From Zoroaster sp. YZ-2022 (taxonomy: Eukaryota; Echinodermata; Asteroidea; Forcipulatida; Zoroasteridae), in NCBI GenBank assembly GCA_029582265.1, contig CM055817.1, forward strand, positions 30,016,787 to 30,080,786: a stretch of DNA of 64,000 nt, written 5' to 3'. Made by a program: the position numbers and the translations under genes. The stretch's first letter is position 1. The number at the start of each line of letters is the position of its first letter. Shown one piece after another: positions 22,901 through 35,752 of the stretch. Under the pieces are notes generated by a model. That model was given only the letters and a program-made list of their open reading frames with translations. It did not search any database and had not been told where the DNA came from.

Positions 22901-23362
22901 CTACAGATAAGAAAACAATTGACAGGTTGTTTGTTGTCACAATGGTAATTCTTTGGCTGCAGTGTACACTTCTGGTCATTTTTACATAAGTACATCATAG
23001 GCATACAGTAACTAAGTTGGAAATTTGCTTAGCAAAACATTTTTGATTTTGAAATATAAACAGACAGGCCGACAGACAGACATGCACAAGTCTATACACT
23101 TGTGTGATTATGTGGAGGTTTCATCTACAAGGGTGATGGTCCTTAACACCTGCCCGACTGTCAAGTGGGTAATTTACCCATCAGGCAGGTAAAGTTTACC
23201 AGCCTGTGTGGTGGGTAATATTATGAGAGACCAGCACTGGTGGCTTACCAAATACTTGCATCAATCTGGTACAATATCTGCCAGACTAGTTGATTTATTG
23301 ATTTACCTGCCATACCAGCTTGTGATGAATAAAGTCAAGGTCTGTGCCTATTTTTTCTTAAT
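22901..23362. other. rbsn intron sequence before the foldback element
   Basis: Intron sequence with a short TACC/GGTA-rich inverted phrase near 23180-23225 (GGCAGGTAAAGTTTACC). No gene is recognised. Confidence 0.45.
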
Positions 23363-26062
23363 AGACCGGCAGCCCAGAGCATTTTGGTCAAACGAACGAG
23401 GTACCAATATCCGAGTACAGGAACATTTATTGTGTAACCTAACATATTCAGATATGGATGTCTGCCGGGGACCCCCTGCTGCGTGTGGCCCCTGGGGCCC
23501 CCAAAAAGGGACCCAATAATGGGCTGGATCAAACATAGGAGGTACCACCTGAAACCAAGATAAAATGAACAATTACACTCTACTAAGTATAAAATATCCA
23601 TTGCCAGACAAATTGTCTGCTGCATAAGGCCCGCCAGACACCCCCAAAAGGGTCTCAAAATTTGGGCTAGATCAAACATAGGAGGTACCACATGAAACCA
23701 AGTTAAAATGAACAATTACACTCTACTAAGTATAAAATATCCATTGCCAGACAAATTGTCTGCTGCATAAGGCCCGCCAGACACCCCTCAAAAGTTTACC
23801 CTGTGTACACTATGATAGAATTGGGCTAGAAGATATATTAAAAGTACCGGTACCACATGAAAGTAAGTTTAAATGAACATGTACATCTCACGTAGTGTAC
23901 AGAATGGCCCCTACAAATTTTTTCCTCCACCAGACAATCTGCATAAGGTCCACCAGACTCCAAAGAGACCAGGGCCGGATGAACCTAGGGGCACAGGCCC
24001 CACCCCCATGAAGGGGGCCCCACCAAATGAACCGTTATGTGAATTTCACGTCAAATGTCTATTTAAATTCATGTTGTTATTGTAGCTGGTGGCCTACAAA
24101 ATATTGTCTAATTTGTCAAATTGTCTTCCTATATTTTAGTTACAATATATAGCAGAGCCTGAAATAACGGTCGGACATCGGACGATTTCCGATCAAATTA
24201 CAGTTTTTCCAACCAAAACGTTTAATTGGTCGAAAATTTTGTCCAGACAAATTTACTTGTAGACTTACCACAAGTCGACTTCTTTTTCTTTTTCACTTAA
24301 AAGAACCCTCTCGCAAAGCGAAAGGTCGAGCGACCGAAGGGCGTCTCAGCAAAATCAAATGTCTATTTAAATTTGAAAAAACAGTGCGATCAGTTTTGTT
24401 CAATAAGACTGGATCTGAGAGCATACCGCAAAGAATGCGGGCTCAGGAAACAAGATGGCAGCGTGGCTGTCAAATTTTTGATCTGTCAATAGTATACTAT
24501 TATACTATTATACTATTACACAAATTCAAAAGCAATGTTAGTGTTTAGCATAAAGAATTATTATACTGCATGGCGGGATTTACCCAACTGAGGGGGTCAA
24601 AATGAATCCAAAAAAATAAGTCCGATCAAATTTCATTTTGGCCGGACATTTTGGCCTGCTTTCATTATCTGATCAGATATTCACAAGAAACAGGTTCATG
24701 CCATTTTCATGACTTTTTAACAGTAGGCCTAATCTATTATGTGATTATTCCATTTAAGCTCATTGCTTAATTGACTTACATGATTTCATCTCAAAGAAAA
24801 TACTTCCATCTTTAAAAACAAAACATGACAAATTTTCGGAATGCAATTGTGTGTGCGATATAGTTTACTATTGCAGAGCTTGAAATAACGGTCAAAATTT
24901 GCCCGGACAAAATGTCCGGCCAAAATGAATTTTAATCAGACATTTTCAAATTTTATCGGACTTATTTTTTTCGATTCATTTTGACTCCCTCCGTTGGGTA
25001 AATCCCGCCATGCAGTAAACATTCTTTATGCTAAACACTAACAGTGCTTTTTAATTTGTGTAATAGTATAATAGTATACTAGATAATTTCATAGACTGAC
25101 CTTTTGACAGATCAAAAATTTGACAGCCACGCTGCCATCTTGTTTCCTGAGCCCGCATTCTTTGCGGTATGCTGAGCTCAGACCCAGTCTTATTGAAGAA
25201 AACTGATCGCACTGTTTTTTCGATTTTGCTGAGCCGCCCTTCGGTCGCTCGACCTTTCGCTTTGCGAGAGGGCTCTTTCAAGTGAAAAAGAAAAAGAAGT
25301 CGACTTGTGGCAAGTCTACAAGTAAATTTGTCTGGACAAAATCTCCGACCAATTGAACGTTTGCTTGGAAAAACTTTAATTTGGTCGGAAATTGTCCGAT
25401 GTCTGACCATTATTTCAGGCTCTGCTATTGTAACTAAAATATAGGAAGACAATTTGACAAATTAGACAATATTTTGTAGGCTTTTACCAGCTACAATAAG
25501 AACATGAATTTAAATTGACATTTCACGGTTCATTTGGTGAGGCCCCCTTCATGTGGGGGGCCCGGGGCCAGCCCCCAAGTGCCCCTGGGTTAATCCGGCC
25601 ATGGTCTGGTGGACCTTAGGCAGATTGTCTGGTACTCCTTATGCAGAGGAAAATTTGTCTGGTAGGGGCCATTCTGTACTCTGTGAGATGTACATGTTCA
25701 TTTAAACTTACTTTCATGTGGTACTTTTAATGTATCTTCTAGCCCAATTCTATCATAGTGTACACAGGGTAAACTTTTGGGGGGTGTCTGGCGGGCCTTA
25801 TGCAGCAGACAATTTGTCTGGCAATGGATATTTTATACTTAGTAGAGTGTAATTGTTCATTTTATCTTGGTTTCATGTGGTACCTCCTATGTTTGATCCA
25901 GCCCATTATTGGGTCCCTTTTTGGGGGCCCCAGGGGCCACACGCAGCAGGGGGTCCCCGGCAGACATCCATATCTGAATATGTTAGGTTACACAATAAAT
26001 GTTCCTGTACTCGGATATTGGTACCTTGTTCGTTTGACCAAAATGCTCTGGGCTGCCGCTCT
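23363..26062. mobile_element. Large foldback element in an rbsn intron
   Basis: About 23364-24545 and 24880-26061 are inverted copies of each other around an unpaired centre of about 330 bp. The outer ends are CGGCAGCCCAGAGCATTTTG and its inverse. The left arm additionally repeats a 110-bp stretch twice (about 23545-23640 and 23680-23790). The ORFs seen on both strands of the arms are mirror images without known domains. The arms also contain hAT-like CAGGGCCGGAT phrases (about 23971), so older insertions may be nested inside. Confidence 0.75.
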
Positions 26063-26224
26063 ATAATAGTGGCTCAGTTGTCATGGCAAAACATTGCAAT
26101 TGATAACATTTATGCATACTTTGTGGATTGATAAACAGAACATTTTGATAAAAGCTTGATTATTTTTGGTTAAACAAATATGACAGTATGACTGAATGAA
26201 TAATACAGACTTGACTATACTTAC

Positions 26225-26295
26225 AGTAATGATTCCAGCTTGGGGTTGTAAACTGACAACTGAGCTATCGCATGGTTCTTGACCTCAGTTAACCT
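26225..26295 (-). CDS. rbsn: Rabenosyn-5, short exon
   Basis: A 71-nt exon between acceptor GTCTTGCAG and donor GTAAGTAT. It encodes RLTEVKNHAIAQLSVYNPKL and a few more residues. It occupies the place of the family's EKLRLCMEKVDQKAPEYIKM segment, but the match is weak. Assignment rests mainly on phase (in 0, out 2) and position between better-matching exons. Confidence 0.75.
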
Positions 26296-26655
26296 CTGCA
26301 AGACAATTCAAATCAAACGTGATCATGTAATAACTGCACTTTGTCTTACTACATGTACTCATTATAAAGGTCATAATTCACATGGTATTAATTGAATGTA
26401 CTAAAAACATACTCATATACCTCATACAGTAATATCTAAGAATTATGAGCTGATAAAGACCATTGTCTGCTTACAGTGTAATCGTATTAAGCAAATTTAA
26501 TTTGCTAAGTAAAATTTGCTGAGAACCTGCCAGAGGCAATATACATTAGGTGACAATTAGACTGTAATCTATTTTTGCTAAGTATAACTTTTCTCTGCTA
26601 GTGCTTAGCAGCTCTATGAAATTTTGCCCTGGTCACAAAGTAAATACAAACATAC

Positions 26656-26857
26656 CTCATACAGTAATACCACAGCAGGCTTGATGACTTTCTGTCTCAT
26701 TGTTTGTAGTCTTATTACCAGTAGTTCATCACAGTGCTTGCAAATCCTCAATGTACCACTTACATCATCTGCTTCCCCTCCCTCTGCACCTTGGCATTCC
26801 TTGCTTGTTTCTGTTGGTGATCTTGTAACATCTCTGCCTCTGATTTCAGTACATTTT
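26656..26857 (-). CDS. rbsn: Rabenosyn-5, second half of the FYVE finger
   Basis: The exon runs from acceptor TTTCATAG to donor GAGGTATGTT. It holds a low-complexity insert and then RICKHCDELLVIRLQTMRQK and VIKPAVVLLYE. The CKHC pair supplies the last two zinc ligands of the FYVE domain, as in the family's CCTHC motif. As written, its entry phase misses the exit phase of the preceding FYVE exon by one base, so an indel (error or mutation) or a different junction is likely. Confidence 0.85.
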
Positions 26858-27039
26858 CTATGAAACATGAAGAACATTGATTTAAATTAAAAGCCACATT
26901 AGTCACTGTATGCATGCATATGTACTTTATAAACTGGCATTATAAAATGTTAGTCTAAAGTAAAAGTAAATAATTTGTAAACTTCCATTCTGTTGTGTCA
27001 CACTTCATGTGAGTCAAGATGTTTGATTTATTCAGTGAA

Positions 27040-27500
27040 TGGATTGATGGCTTGTCACAAAATGGCACGTCACAAAATTTCAAATTTGTCACATAAATGT
27101 CTCAAATGTCACAGAATTTTTGGCACCTTTTGCACATAATGTCACATCAGTTTTGCCTTTGTCGCATTTGATTGGCATAGATTAAAACATTATGACCAGT
27201 TGACCGGTGATACTCATGTCTGTTTCATGAAAAATGGAACCACCACTAAAATGCAACATCAGATTACACTCTGTGTAAATCTACACTGAAGACTCGAAAG
27301 TACAAAAGAAAAATCAGGAAAAAGTGAAAGATTGCCCAAAGTGCCTCTGAAGTATAATCCAACTAAAACATGTCACAAAATGTCAGACAATTTTTAATAC
27401 TTCTGTTTATGTTCCTTTTGTCACATTTTATCACAAAATTTTCAAAATGTCACAGAATGTCACAAATTTTTGGTCAATGAAATTTTGTCACAAAATGTCA
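27040..27500. repeat. Decayed tandem repeat of TCACAAAAT-type phrases
   Basis: GTCACAAAAT, GTCACAGAAT and GTCACATAAA recur many times in two groups (27050-27180 and 27365-27510). It lies in an rbsn intron and nothing coding is recognised. Confidence 0.5.
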
Positions 27501-27793
27501 CCATGATCCATTCTCTGTTTATTACAGTTTCAGCGTAAAATTGCATATTTTCTAACAAGACAACAGTGAAAATGCATTAGCAAACATAAACTTCATATTC
27601 ATTCTAATGTGGAATTTTGATACAGTCTGTTAAAATTTGTTGATGTACATGACTAGGGAAAAAACATTTGACTATTCTTTTTAAAAAAGTTAGTCAAGGG
27701 TCCTGCACCCTATACCCTCCCTCCTTAGTCATTACAAATCTTGCAACCACTGGCCTTATTAGAGGAGAAACTCCTGTCTTCCTTACTACTTAC

Positions 27794-27947
27794 CACAAAC
27801 TGTATCAGGCACAAAGTCAGAGCATTTCAAACAAGCGATGTTACCACAAAGACGACAATGGTGGCGTCTAAGAGACAGACCAAAACGCTCCAAGCAAAAC
27901 GGACAGAACTTCATTGAGGAATCTTCCTTCCAAGGCATTACTGTCTT
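27794..27947 (-). CDS. rbsn: Rabenosyn-5, FYVE finger exon
   Basis: FYVE domains bind PI3P on early endosomes. This exon encodes KTVMPWKED (WxxD motif), FCPFCLERF (first zinc pair), LRRHHCRLCGNIACLKC (the R(R/K)HHCR signature plus zinc ligands) and DTVC. The donor is GTAAGTAG. Entry phase 0 fits the exit of rbsn exon 3 at 60510. That exon is more than 32 kb upstream in transcriptional direction and is separated from here by unrelated and rearranged sequence. Confidence 0.93.
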
Positions 27948-28809
27948 CTCAAAGGCTTAATAGGAAATGAAATGTACAAAGGAAATTCAAATCTAGATAT
28001 TTCAATATATCTCTAAGGATTTATCTGATTTATATCATTCAAAGAGAAGTTACAAAACTACTTCTAAGAATATGCATAATTTCTTTGAATCAAGATACAT
28101 ATTAAACAAGGAACTTGCAAAAGTTTAATTAAGTTTAATCAGCTTAATAATTACATTGTGTAATGACAAAGCATTCAGATTGTTCATATTCATTTTGTAT
28201 GTGGAGTACACCAGGGTATATGCCAGGATTTGGAAATAGAATGTCCAAATTTGTTATTCTTTGAAAACAGGGTGTCCAAATATTTAACTTGCAATACCTC
28301 TGTATGTGCATTATAAATAAAACAAGGTGTCCATTTAGCAAACTGGGTATTCAAAAGACACCCACAGGTATTGCTAGCTAATACTATGGAGTACATTTTA
28401 TGATAATCTTATTAGCAATAATTTTACTTTTCTAAAAATAAAAGCAACTCAGAGAATTATTTCTAGGAAGATTTATACCATCAAGAGATTTACACCAAGC
28501 AAGATTTACATTCAAATTTGACCATTTGGTTATTTTTGAATTACCAATTCTATACATTATCTTAAAAGCCCAGATACACTATTGGTTAACTTCAAAAAAT
28601 AAAATTATCTCAGTTTTATCTGAAAGCATAAATGATGGTTTCAACAATCCTGGGAAATAATTCTACCTGAAATAAAAATGTGCAAAGGTTCATTTACAAT
28701 TCTCATACTGGTGGATTTATATTACTACATGTGTAGTCTTCAGATTTCAATTCAATGTTGACTATTTTACTGAAGTGAAAGCACCTTACAAAGACAATTT
28801 CAAGGGATG
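27948..28809. other. Non-coding stretch, nothing recognised
   Basis: AT-rich. The short ORFs on the minus strand have no domain. Confidence 0.45.
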
Positions 28810-28930
28810 TTTAACACCATTATTAATTTTACTCCAAAAACATTGAGCTTGGGTAAAACTTTAATATGATTTTTGTATAAAACATTGATGTACAGGGTCT
28901 TTAATTAGTAATTTGAATGTTGTTTATTTG
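28810..28930. repeat. 120-bp dispersed block
   Basis: AACACCATTATTAATTTTAC to GAATGTTGTTTATTT recurs at about 52685-52800 and 59117-59232. In those copies it directly abuts a broken zinc-finger exon 4, and here it abuts a broken zinc-finger exon 1. It therefore marks recurrent breakpoints. Confidence 0.75.
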
Positions 28931-29018
28931 CCTGTGGGAGGCTGATATCTTGAAAGACAATGTCTGATTCTGACATCTGTCCATCTAAGGATGTTACCAC
29001 TAATTCATCAGAATCCAT
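28931..29018 (-). pseudogene. Zinc-finger gene exon 1, 5' fragment on the minus strand
   Basis: An inverted copy of the start of the exon at 35753: MDSDELVVTS, then a break after the CTCCCACAGG sequence. Upstream sequence (29019-29335) is shared with 35436-35752 and 63591-63907. One base pair of divergence is visible in the first codons' neighbourhood. It is truncated and has no following exon on this strand nearby. Confidence 0.85.
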
Positions 29019-29339
29019 TGTAAATAAAACACTAACACAGTAACAGTAAATATGTCAGCAAATAGTTCCAAGTGTGCAGTTGTGTCAATGTCAATATTCC
29101 TGTAGGGGAAAAAATAAAAATTATGCAATGTTGTAAACCATAGCTCAATGGTTGTCCTTTTTTCTTTATCTAACTTATTGGATATTTTCATGGTGAGGAT
29201 TAGTTGGGCTAATTCTACATTATAATTTATGTGGGTTAAGGGGAAAAAAATTCCAGACGTGTGTGGAAAGTTTAAGTGCTGTGACATGTGTTTGAAATAA
29301 ACAATGTTTCCTCGTCAAAAACATAGCACATATTACACA

Positions 29340-30301
29340 TGTACCGGTATTACTTTAAAAATTACTTTAAAAATTTAAAACGTTATATTTAGAAATTTGG
29401 ACCTTAGCGCTTGTCATTATATTTGTTCATGGAAGTTCAGTACCGAGTTTCAGCCTCCCCACACAGGTAGGCCTAAGATTTAAACAAAGAAATTGTCAGT
29501 GCGACGACTGACCCCCTGACTGTTACTAATACTAGTGTTAGATAGGACTCCGTTTCACTGCATAGACGGAGTCCTTATTTGGGCTAACGTTAATCCAGTC
29601 ATGCCAGTGAGTATTTTGTTGTGCTAACGTAAATATAAAAACATGAAAACACATGCTTAAAAAAGACTTAAGTTAACATTAAACGTTTAGGCATTGGGTA
29701 CAACTAATGAACTATACTATAGAATGCAGGGCCACACCAAAAGTTACTTCTTATAAATTTACGTAATCTCACTTAAATTAAATACACAACTGCGGTTCCT
29801 ACGACGAGGTCAAATTCAGAAAAAGGGAACATTTTGGCCCTGTATTCTATAGCTACTCCAGACATTGTGCACTTTAGTGGCGGTTGGGTTCGAGATTCTT
29901 TCCACAAAATAACAAACCTTCATTTACTTTGGAAACTGTTTCATGGTCCTTAAATTAAAGACCAACGCAGAAAAACCTCAAGCTTCGTCTTCGTCATGTC
30001 TTCACCACCACACTCACGTTGCTCAAAATGGCTACCTCATATTACTAGCTATATATACGCACACACAAACCACGTGGATCGTACGCGTGTTCGTACTGGT
30101 TCGTAAACGTTTCGTACCCTACGCGGGACAACTACGTTCCCAGAAGGTGTAAGTTACTGGTACTCACTCAGGTCAGGGTCGAAAGGCGGTGGGGACAAGC
30201 GAAGGGTCGATACTTCTCAAAGCTCTGAGGACGAAGTCGACGAGGAACCGGCCGGCCGGCGGCCGGACGCATTTATTTTGTTCTCTAAAAGATACAGCGG
30301 G
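29340..30301. other. Unassigned stretch with a small CpG-rich patch
   Basis: About 29980-30270 is richer in CG than its surroundings (GTACGCGTGTTCG, GGCCGGCCGGCGGCC). It could mark a promoter or first exon, but I recognise no product on either strand. The remainder shows nothing specific. Confidence 0.4.
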
Positions 30302-30526
30302 TTAAAGGGGCATCGTCACGATCAGAGCAGACTTTCGACAGGGCATAGAATCGATATCCTATAGTTTAATATTAACATAGTGACTGAAAATTAATGGTTC
30401 ATTTATGCAGCAGCAACAGTAATATGACCTTATCATGTTGTGGTATTATTGCAATCACTGAGTTAATCTAAAACTAGCACTCCGATTCCATGACCTGTTG
30501 ATCGTGACGATATTGCCTCTTTAAAG
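30302..30526. mobile_element. Palindromic TTAA-type MITE copy
   Basis: Starts TTAAAGGGGCATCGTCACGA and ends GTGACGATATTGCCTCTTTA. The interior includes AACAGTAATATGACC, the same motif into which the 12.6-kb element inserted elsewhere. Confidence 0.75.
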
Positions 30527-31825
30527 GAATGTAGGCCTACATTGGTAGTGTTGGCAACACTGCTTCAACGGGTGTACTCTCTTTTTTTGAATCATTAAAT
30601 ACATATTTTAATCAACCAACATGTCAATGTTTCAGCTCAATGTTCGAGTCTAAGTCATTGCGGAAAAATCACAGAAATCACTTGTAGCAACCGTCTGGCA
30701 ACATTTTGTAAATGTGTATGTATTTATTCGTATTTTCTCTGAAATAAGATCATTTTCAGAATGATTGGTATCTTTTTGCCAACTTCACATAAAGCTGGCT
30801 TTTGGATAATAATAAGGTAATTTTGTAATCAGGCTATACTAATGAATTATACCTTACCTTTAATGCCAAACAAAATATTAAGAGGCTAATCCAGTTTTAT
30901 TTAAATTATAAAAATTATATTTTCTAGTAAAAAAAAAACCACGTGGACCGAATGTTTTGTTTTAATACAGTTAACATTATCCTAATGCCATTAGATTGAT
31001 ACACTGAGGCCACACAAATAAAATGAATAAATTAATTAAATGGGACGACAATTGTAATCCATTTCAACATTTTGTTTTGTTTTAATTCTAAATATAATGA
31101 TTTAATTTATTATACACTACTGGTAATGTTGGTAAAAGCATAAAGTATCCTTCCTTCGATATTGTACAACCAACCTGTGAAATATTCATCCAGATTGTCA
31201 TCATATTCATTATAACGTTCAAATAGTTTTAATAGTGAGTGATTTTCATCTGCTTGTCGTCATTTGTATAAGGCCAAGACATTTTTTTGAGTTGCCCTCC
31301 ACCGACCGACCCAAAAGTGCTGAAATCTCAGGTCGGGTTTTTTTTTTTTTTTTTTTTCCTTCCCGTCATTCATAGGCCTATTTATTAATGAAACTTACCA
31401 ATTTTCTGTGTATAAAACATAATACGTTTGATTTGTGAAATTTTCCACTTCAAATTTACCGGTACCCAAGATTCAATCTACATGTTTTCAAATCGAATGG
31501 CCCCGGCCCTCACATGGTGCGCTGCCTTCGCGCACACTGTGTGCCTTTTCAAAGTCAAATTTCAGAAGTTTGAAGTCAAGAACTCAAAATATAAACAAAA
31601 CAAAACCTGTGTTTAACAGTACAACAAAAATGCTTGGGATACTTTTATTCTGAAGCAAAATTCCTTGCTGATAGGTATACAAATGTCTTAATATCATATG
31701 TCAACCAATGGGATGCATAAAGTTGTTAAGAACAAAAGTGCTAGAAACAAGTGTATGAAATGTTGAAATAAAGTTGTTGAAAGATTATTATAAAGTTGAA
31801 TGTGTGATGTCTTTTTATTCTTTAG
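30527..31825. other. Non-coding stretch before the LINE
   Basis: A repeat end with CCACCGACCGACCC and a poly-T run lies at 31268-31362. An inverted counterpart (CCGACCGACCGACCCC) lies at about 33940 on the other side of the LINE, so the LINE may have landed in an older element. Two overlapping 60-70 codon ORFs near 31.43 kb have no domain. Confidence 0.4.
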
Positions 31826-33840
31826 GTACTTGTGCATACTTTAAAGAAACCGTCCAAAGCAAATAAGTCTATTCCTGATTCTTTTTCCACAGAAAATGGA
31901 ACAATTAATAATTCGAAATTGATAGCTGAGCACTTTAATAGATTGTTTACCAACATTGGTCCTGATCTCGCCTCAAAAATTCCTCGGTCTCACTCCAACC
32001 CCGTAGATTATATAAGTGGTAATTTTCCCAATTCTTTATTCTTAACACCAATTACCTCCATTGAACGTTTGCAATGTATAAATAATTTACCAAACAAAAA
32101 AAGTTCTGGACATGATGGCTATTGTGCGTTTATTATTAAACATATTTCAAATTTGATTATTCAACCATTATTGACTATTTTTAACCTGTCACTAACAACG
32201 GGAGTAGTACCAGATGACTTGAAACTTGCTAAAGTCATTCCTATTTTTAAAGGTGGCGATTCAAGTATGTTCATCAACTTCAGACCTATATCACTATTAC
32301 CCTGTTTTTCTAAAATTCTTGAAAGAATAATAGCTAACCGTCTTAATATGTTTATAAATAAATACAACATTCTCTGCGATTTTCAGTATGGGTTTCGTGC
32401 CAATTACTCAACACAAATGGCCTTACTTGATCTAGTAGACAAGCTTAGTTCATCATTGGATAAATCAAACCATGCTATAGGGATCTTCTTAGACTTGTCT
32501 AAGGCGTTTGACACAATTGATCACGATATTTTGATTTCTAAATTAAACAGATACGGAATAAGAGGCGTGGCCTTGAACTGGTTTAAGAATTACCTTTCAA
32601 ATAGAAGACAGTTTGTTATCTGGAAAAACGATAAGTCTACCTCCTTGCCTATAACATGTGGCGTTCCACAGGGTTCTATATTAGGGCCAATATTATTTCT
32701 TCTTTACATTAATGATATTTATCGTTCTTCAAATCTGCTCTCCTTTATTCTATTTGCTGACGATACAAGTTTATTTTACAGTAGTGCTAATTTAACTCAA
32801 GCTATTGCAGTAGTAAACGAAGAACTTTGTAAAGTATCCTTATGGTTTAATTGTAATAGATTATCAGTTAATTTAAAGAAAACATATTCGATGCTCTTTA
32901 CGAATAAGTGTGTAAATGTGAATTTTGATATTTACTTTAATAAAACCTTAATCAACCAAGTCAACTCCATAAAATTTCTCGGAGTAATTATCGACGAAAA
33001 CATTACGTGGAAAATTCACTGTGATAAAGTACATACATCCACTTCTCGAATTCTTGGAATTCTTCGCAAACTTAAGTACATACTGCCAGAAAAGACCCTT
33101 TTTACAATATATAATACCTTATCCTTACCTCACTTTCAATATGGAATTTTGGTATGGGGTAACACATATCAAACGTATCTAAATAAACTACTAATTGTAC
33201 AAAAGAAGACACTAAGGGTCATTAATAATACCTCATACAGAGCTCATGCAGCCCCACTATTTATTAGAAACAACACCTTAACCGTCTTTGATTTATATCA
33301 ATATCATCTAGGAGTTCTTATGTATAAATTTGATAAAAAAGCTTTACCCACCCCATTATCTACTTTTTTACAAGGAATGTTGATATACACCAATATAATA
33401 CAAGATCTGCCAATAAACTTCACATTAATAAAGTAAGAACTACTTTTAGTAAATCAACAATTAGACATCAGGGACCCATCCTTTGGAATAAATTAACGCC
33501 ACTTCCTCCCCTACAAACAATACAGAGCTTTAAAAAATACATGAAAAGGTTGTTACTCACTAGTAATTATTATTTATAACTATCAGTAATACCTCATATT
33601 TATAATAATACTGTGTAATTCGATTGTAATTAATAATTTACCAAAACATCATGTTTTTACAATTAAATTGTTAATGTATTTTTGCTATAATGTTTCTATA
33701 TATATACCAGGTGCCTGGTCTCGTATAAGCCCCGGCTTTCTCCCAGGCACCTCCATACTTCCTTGTTATTAATTTCATATTAGTAAAATTGTTGTATTTA
33801 TTGATGTATGGAAATTCAATAAACTAAACTAAACTAAATA
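31826..33840 (+). mobile_element. LINE, 5'-truncated, reverse transcriptase region
   Basis: A 534-codon ORF (31832-33436) carries a non-LTR reverse transcriptase. It reads a GHDGY start, FKGGDS, FRPISLLP, FLDLSKAFDTIDHDIL (catalytic Asp about residue 221), GVPQGSILGP (277) and the FADD box (308-311). The C-terminal part (GILVWGN) continues after a one-base break near 33.38 kb in another frame, through a YNTRSAN-like phrase to a stop near 33580. No endonuclease is present, so the 5' half is missing. The 3' end is an (AAACT)n tail at 33815-33838. The layout suits the Jockey/CR1 group. Clade and target duplication are not clear. Confidence 0.88.
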
Positions 33841-34441
33841 CTGCTAGATCATTGTCTTTGAAAAACATGGTATGTGGTTTCAGTTCCAATGCATTTCAAT
33901 CTTAAAATGACAGTCAAGGAGAAAGAAACAAAAAGAAAAAATCCCGACCGACCGACCCCTTCAAATATTTTTTATATGGCCTAACTTTCAGAATGCGTGT
34001 GAATTAAATAAATTATGCGACGGACATTGTGATTCATCGCGCATGGCCTATTAAAACACACTGTTCAATAATTACTTCATAATTCTGGTTTCAAACAGTT
34101 ATCTCCAAAGCACACGGCTATGCAGCAGTCTACACTGTTGGAATCATAGCCCTCTAGCTGGGATACTGTACTTAGGCTCTGAGTTAAGGCCAGCTATAGA
34201 GCAAAACAGCTTCTCATCTTGTTTCATTCTGTTCACGTTTTATAATCAATAGTGATTTCAGTCAAATACTACAGACCAATATCAATCCTTGTTCCCTATT
34301 GGGGTCATAGTACTTAGTAGTAGTGTGAACTAAAATGCCCCAAAAGCTGGAATGGAACTCTGACTGAACCCAGTAATATGCCTTTCTGATACCCAATCAA
34401 TCAGAACGTTTCGAAAGTTGTGAAGGCTACCACTATTTGGG
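33841..34441. other. Non-coding stretch after the LINE
   Basis: Contains the second CCGACCGACCGACCCC repeat end near 33940. Nothing else is recognised. Confidence 0.4.
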
Positions 34442-35752
34442 AGGCAGTTTTTGTAACATGGGGTTGTGATAGATTAAATTTGAAAATTGAAATTATTTTC
34501 TCTTGTAAAGTAGAACACAAAATAATAAACAGAAACATGATTTAACAGTATTAGCAATACAATCATTTTATAAAAGCATTTTATTAAGTGCTGGTAAACA
34601 AAACACTTGGGAGATACATTTGAAATGCAATTAGACCGTTGTCTATATGAGACTGTAGAACACCGAATACAAAAGCACACATAATTTTGTGTCAAGTTGT
34701 CATCCCATGTATACACCCATATATAGGGATGCACCTGCGGATGTAAAATGTTTCTTTACAATTTAAATAAAATAATACTTGATATCAATGACAATACATA
34801 TGACAAGCTTCATATATTTATTACATTATTTATTAAATGATACAAAAATAAGGTGATATCCAGTTTCACATTGGCAGTACCTACATGTATGTTAATGGGA
34901 TGGAAAATAAACTGTATACAGCTGTTTTTATTTTAATAATAATGATAATGTCATTCATATAACTACTTTTTCTAAAGTTTTCAAAGCTGCCATTTCAGAA
35001 ATCCCCTTCTCTTCCATGATAAGTGTCCTGGGTTCTTTTACATACAATACTCAAAACAAAGGACCTCCATCCCATCTGAATGATGATATTATAGGGCCCT
35101 ACTGAGCCCCAGACCTCTATGCCCAGACTAATCACACAACCACAAACATGGAATGGCCTCCCATCCAAGTAGATTGACTGTGGTCAATGTTGCTTAACAT
35201 AGGCATTCATGCCACTGGCTCTTCCATTGAGCTAAATGTCTGGAAAATATGGGACTAATGTAAATGATTTCAATGTTCTCTCATTGTATTTCAGCATAAA
35301 ACCTAGCCTGTCTCCCATAATCCATGCCAAATTCTCTCATTGTCTTTCAGCATTAAAACCTGGCCTGTCTCCCATACTCCATTTCAAGTTCTCTCAAATT
35401 ATCTTCCAGCATTCTCACTTCGTCCGTTCGATGCATCTCTTTAGCTATGTTTTTGACGAGGAAACATTGTTTATTTCAAACACATGTCACAGCACTTAAA
35501 CTTTCCACACACGTCTGGAATTTTTTTCCCCTTAACCCACATAAATTATAATGTAGAATTAGCCCAACTAATCCTCACCATGAAAATATCCAATAAGTTA
35601 GATAAAGAAAAAAGGACAACCATTGAGCTATGGTTTACAACATTGCATAATTTTTATATTTTCCCCTACAGGAATATTGACATTGACACAACTGCACACT
35701 TGGAACTATTTGCTGACATAGTTGCTGTTACTGTGTTAGTGTTTTATTCACA
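34442..35752. repeat. Block duplicated at 62592-63907
   Basis: Begins GAGGCAGTTTTTGTAACATG in both copies. It continues through the SINE-like block (34771), the rbsn Rab-binding fragment (35277) and the 5' flank of zinc-finger exon 1. The copies are nearly identical, which implies a recent direct duplication about 28 kb apart or an assembly repeat. 35436-35752 also occurs inverted at 29335-29019. Confidence 0.85.
35277..35443 (-). pseudogene. rbsn: Fragment of rbsn Rab-binding exon with two minisatellite units
   Basis: Identical in layout to 21240-21413, ending at CATCTCTTTAGCT. There rbsn sequence is replaced by the zinc-finger gene flank (ATGTTTTTGACGAGG). It is truncated on both sides and in opposite orientation to the adjacent zinc-finger exon. 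Non-functional as a gene piece. Confidence 0.8.

Noticed and set aside
23335..23715. 126-codon ORF and its mirror at 25800-26066 as genes
   Set aside because: They lie in the foldback arms, repeat internally and match only each other.
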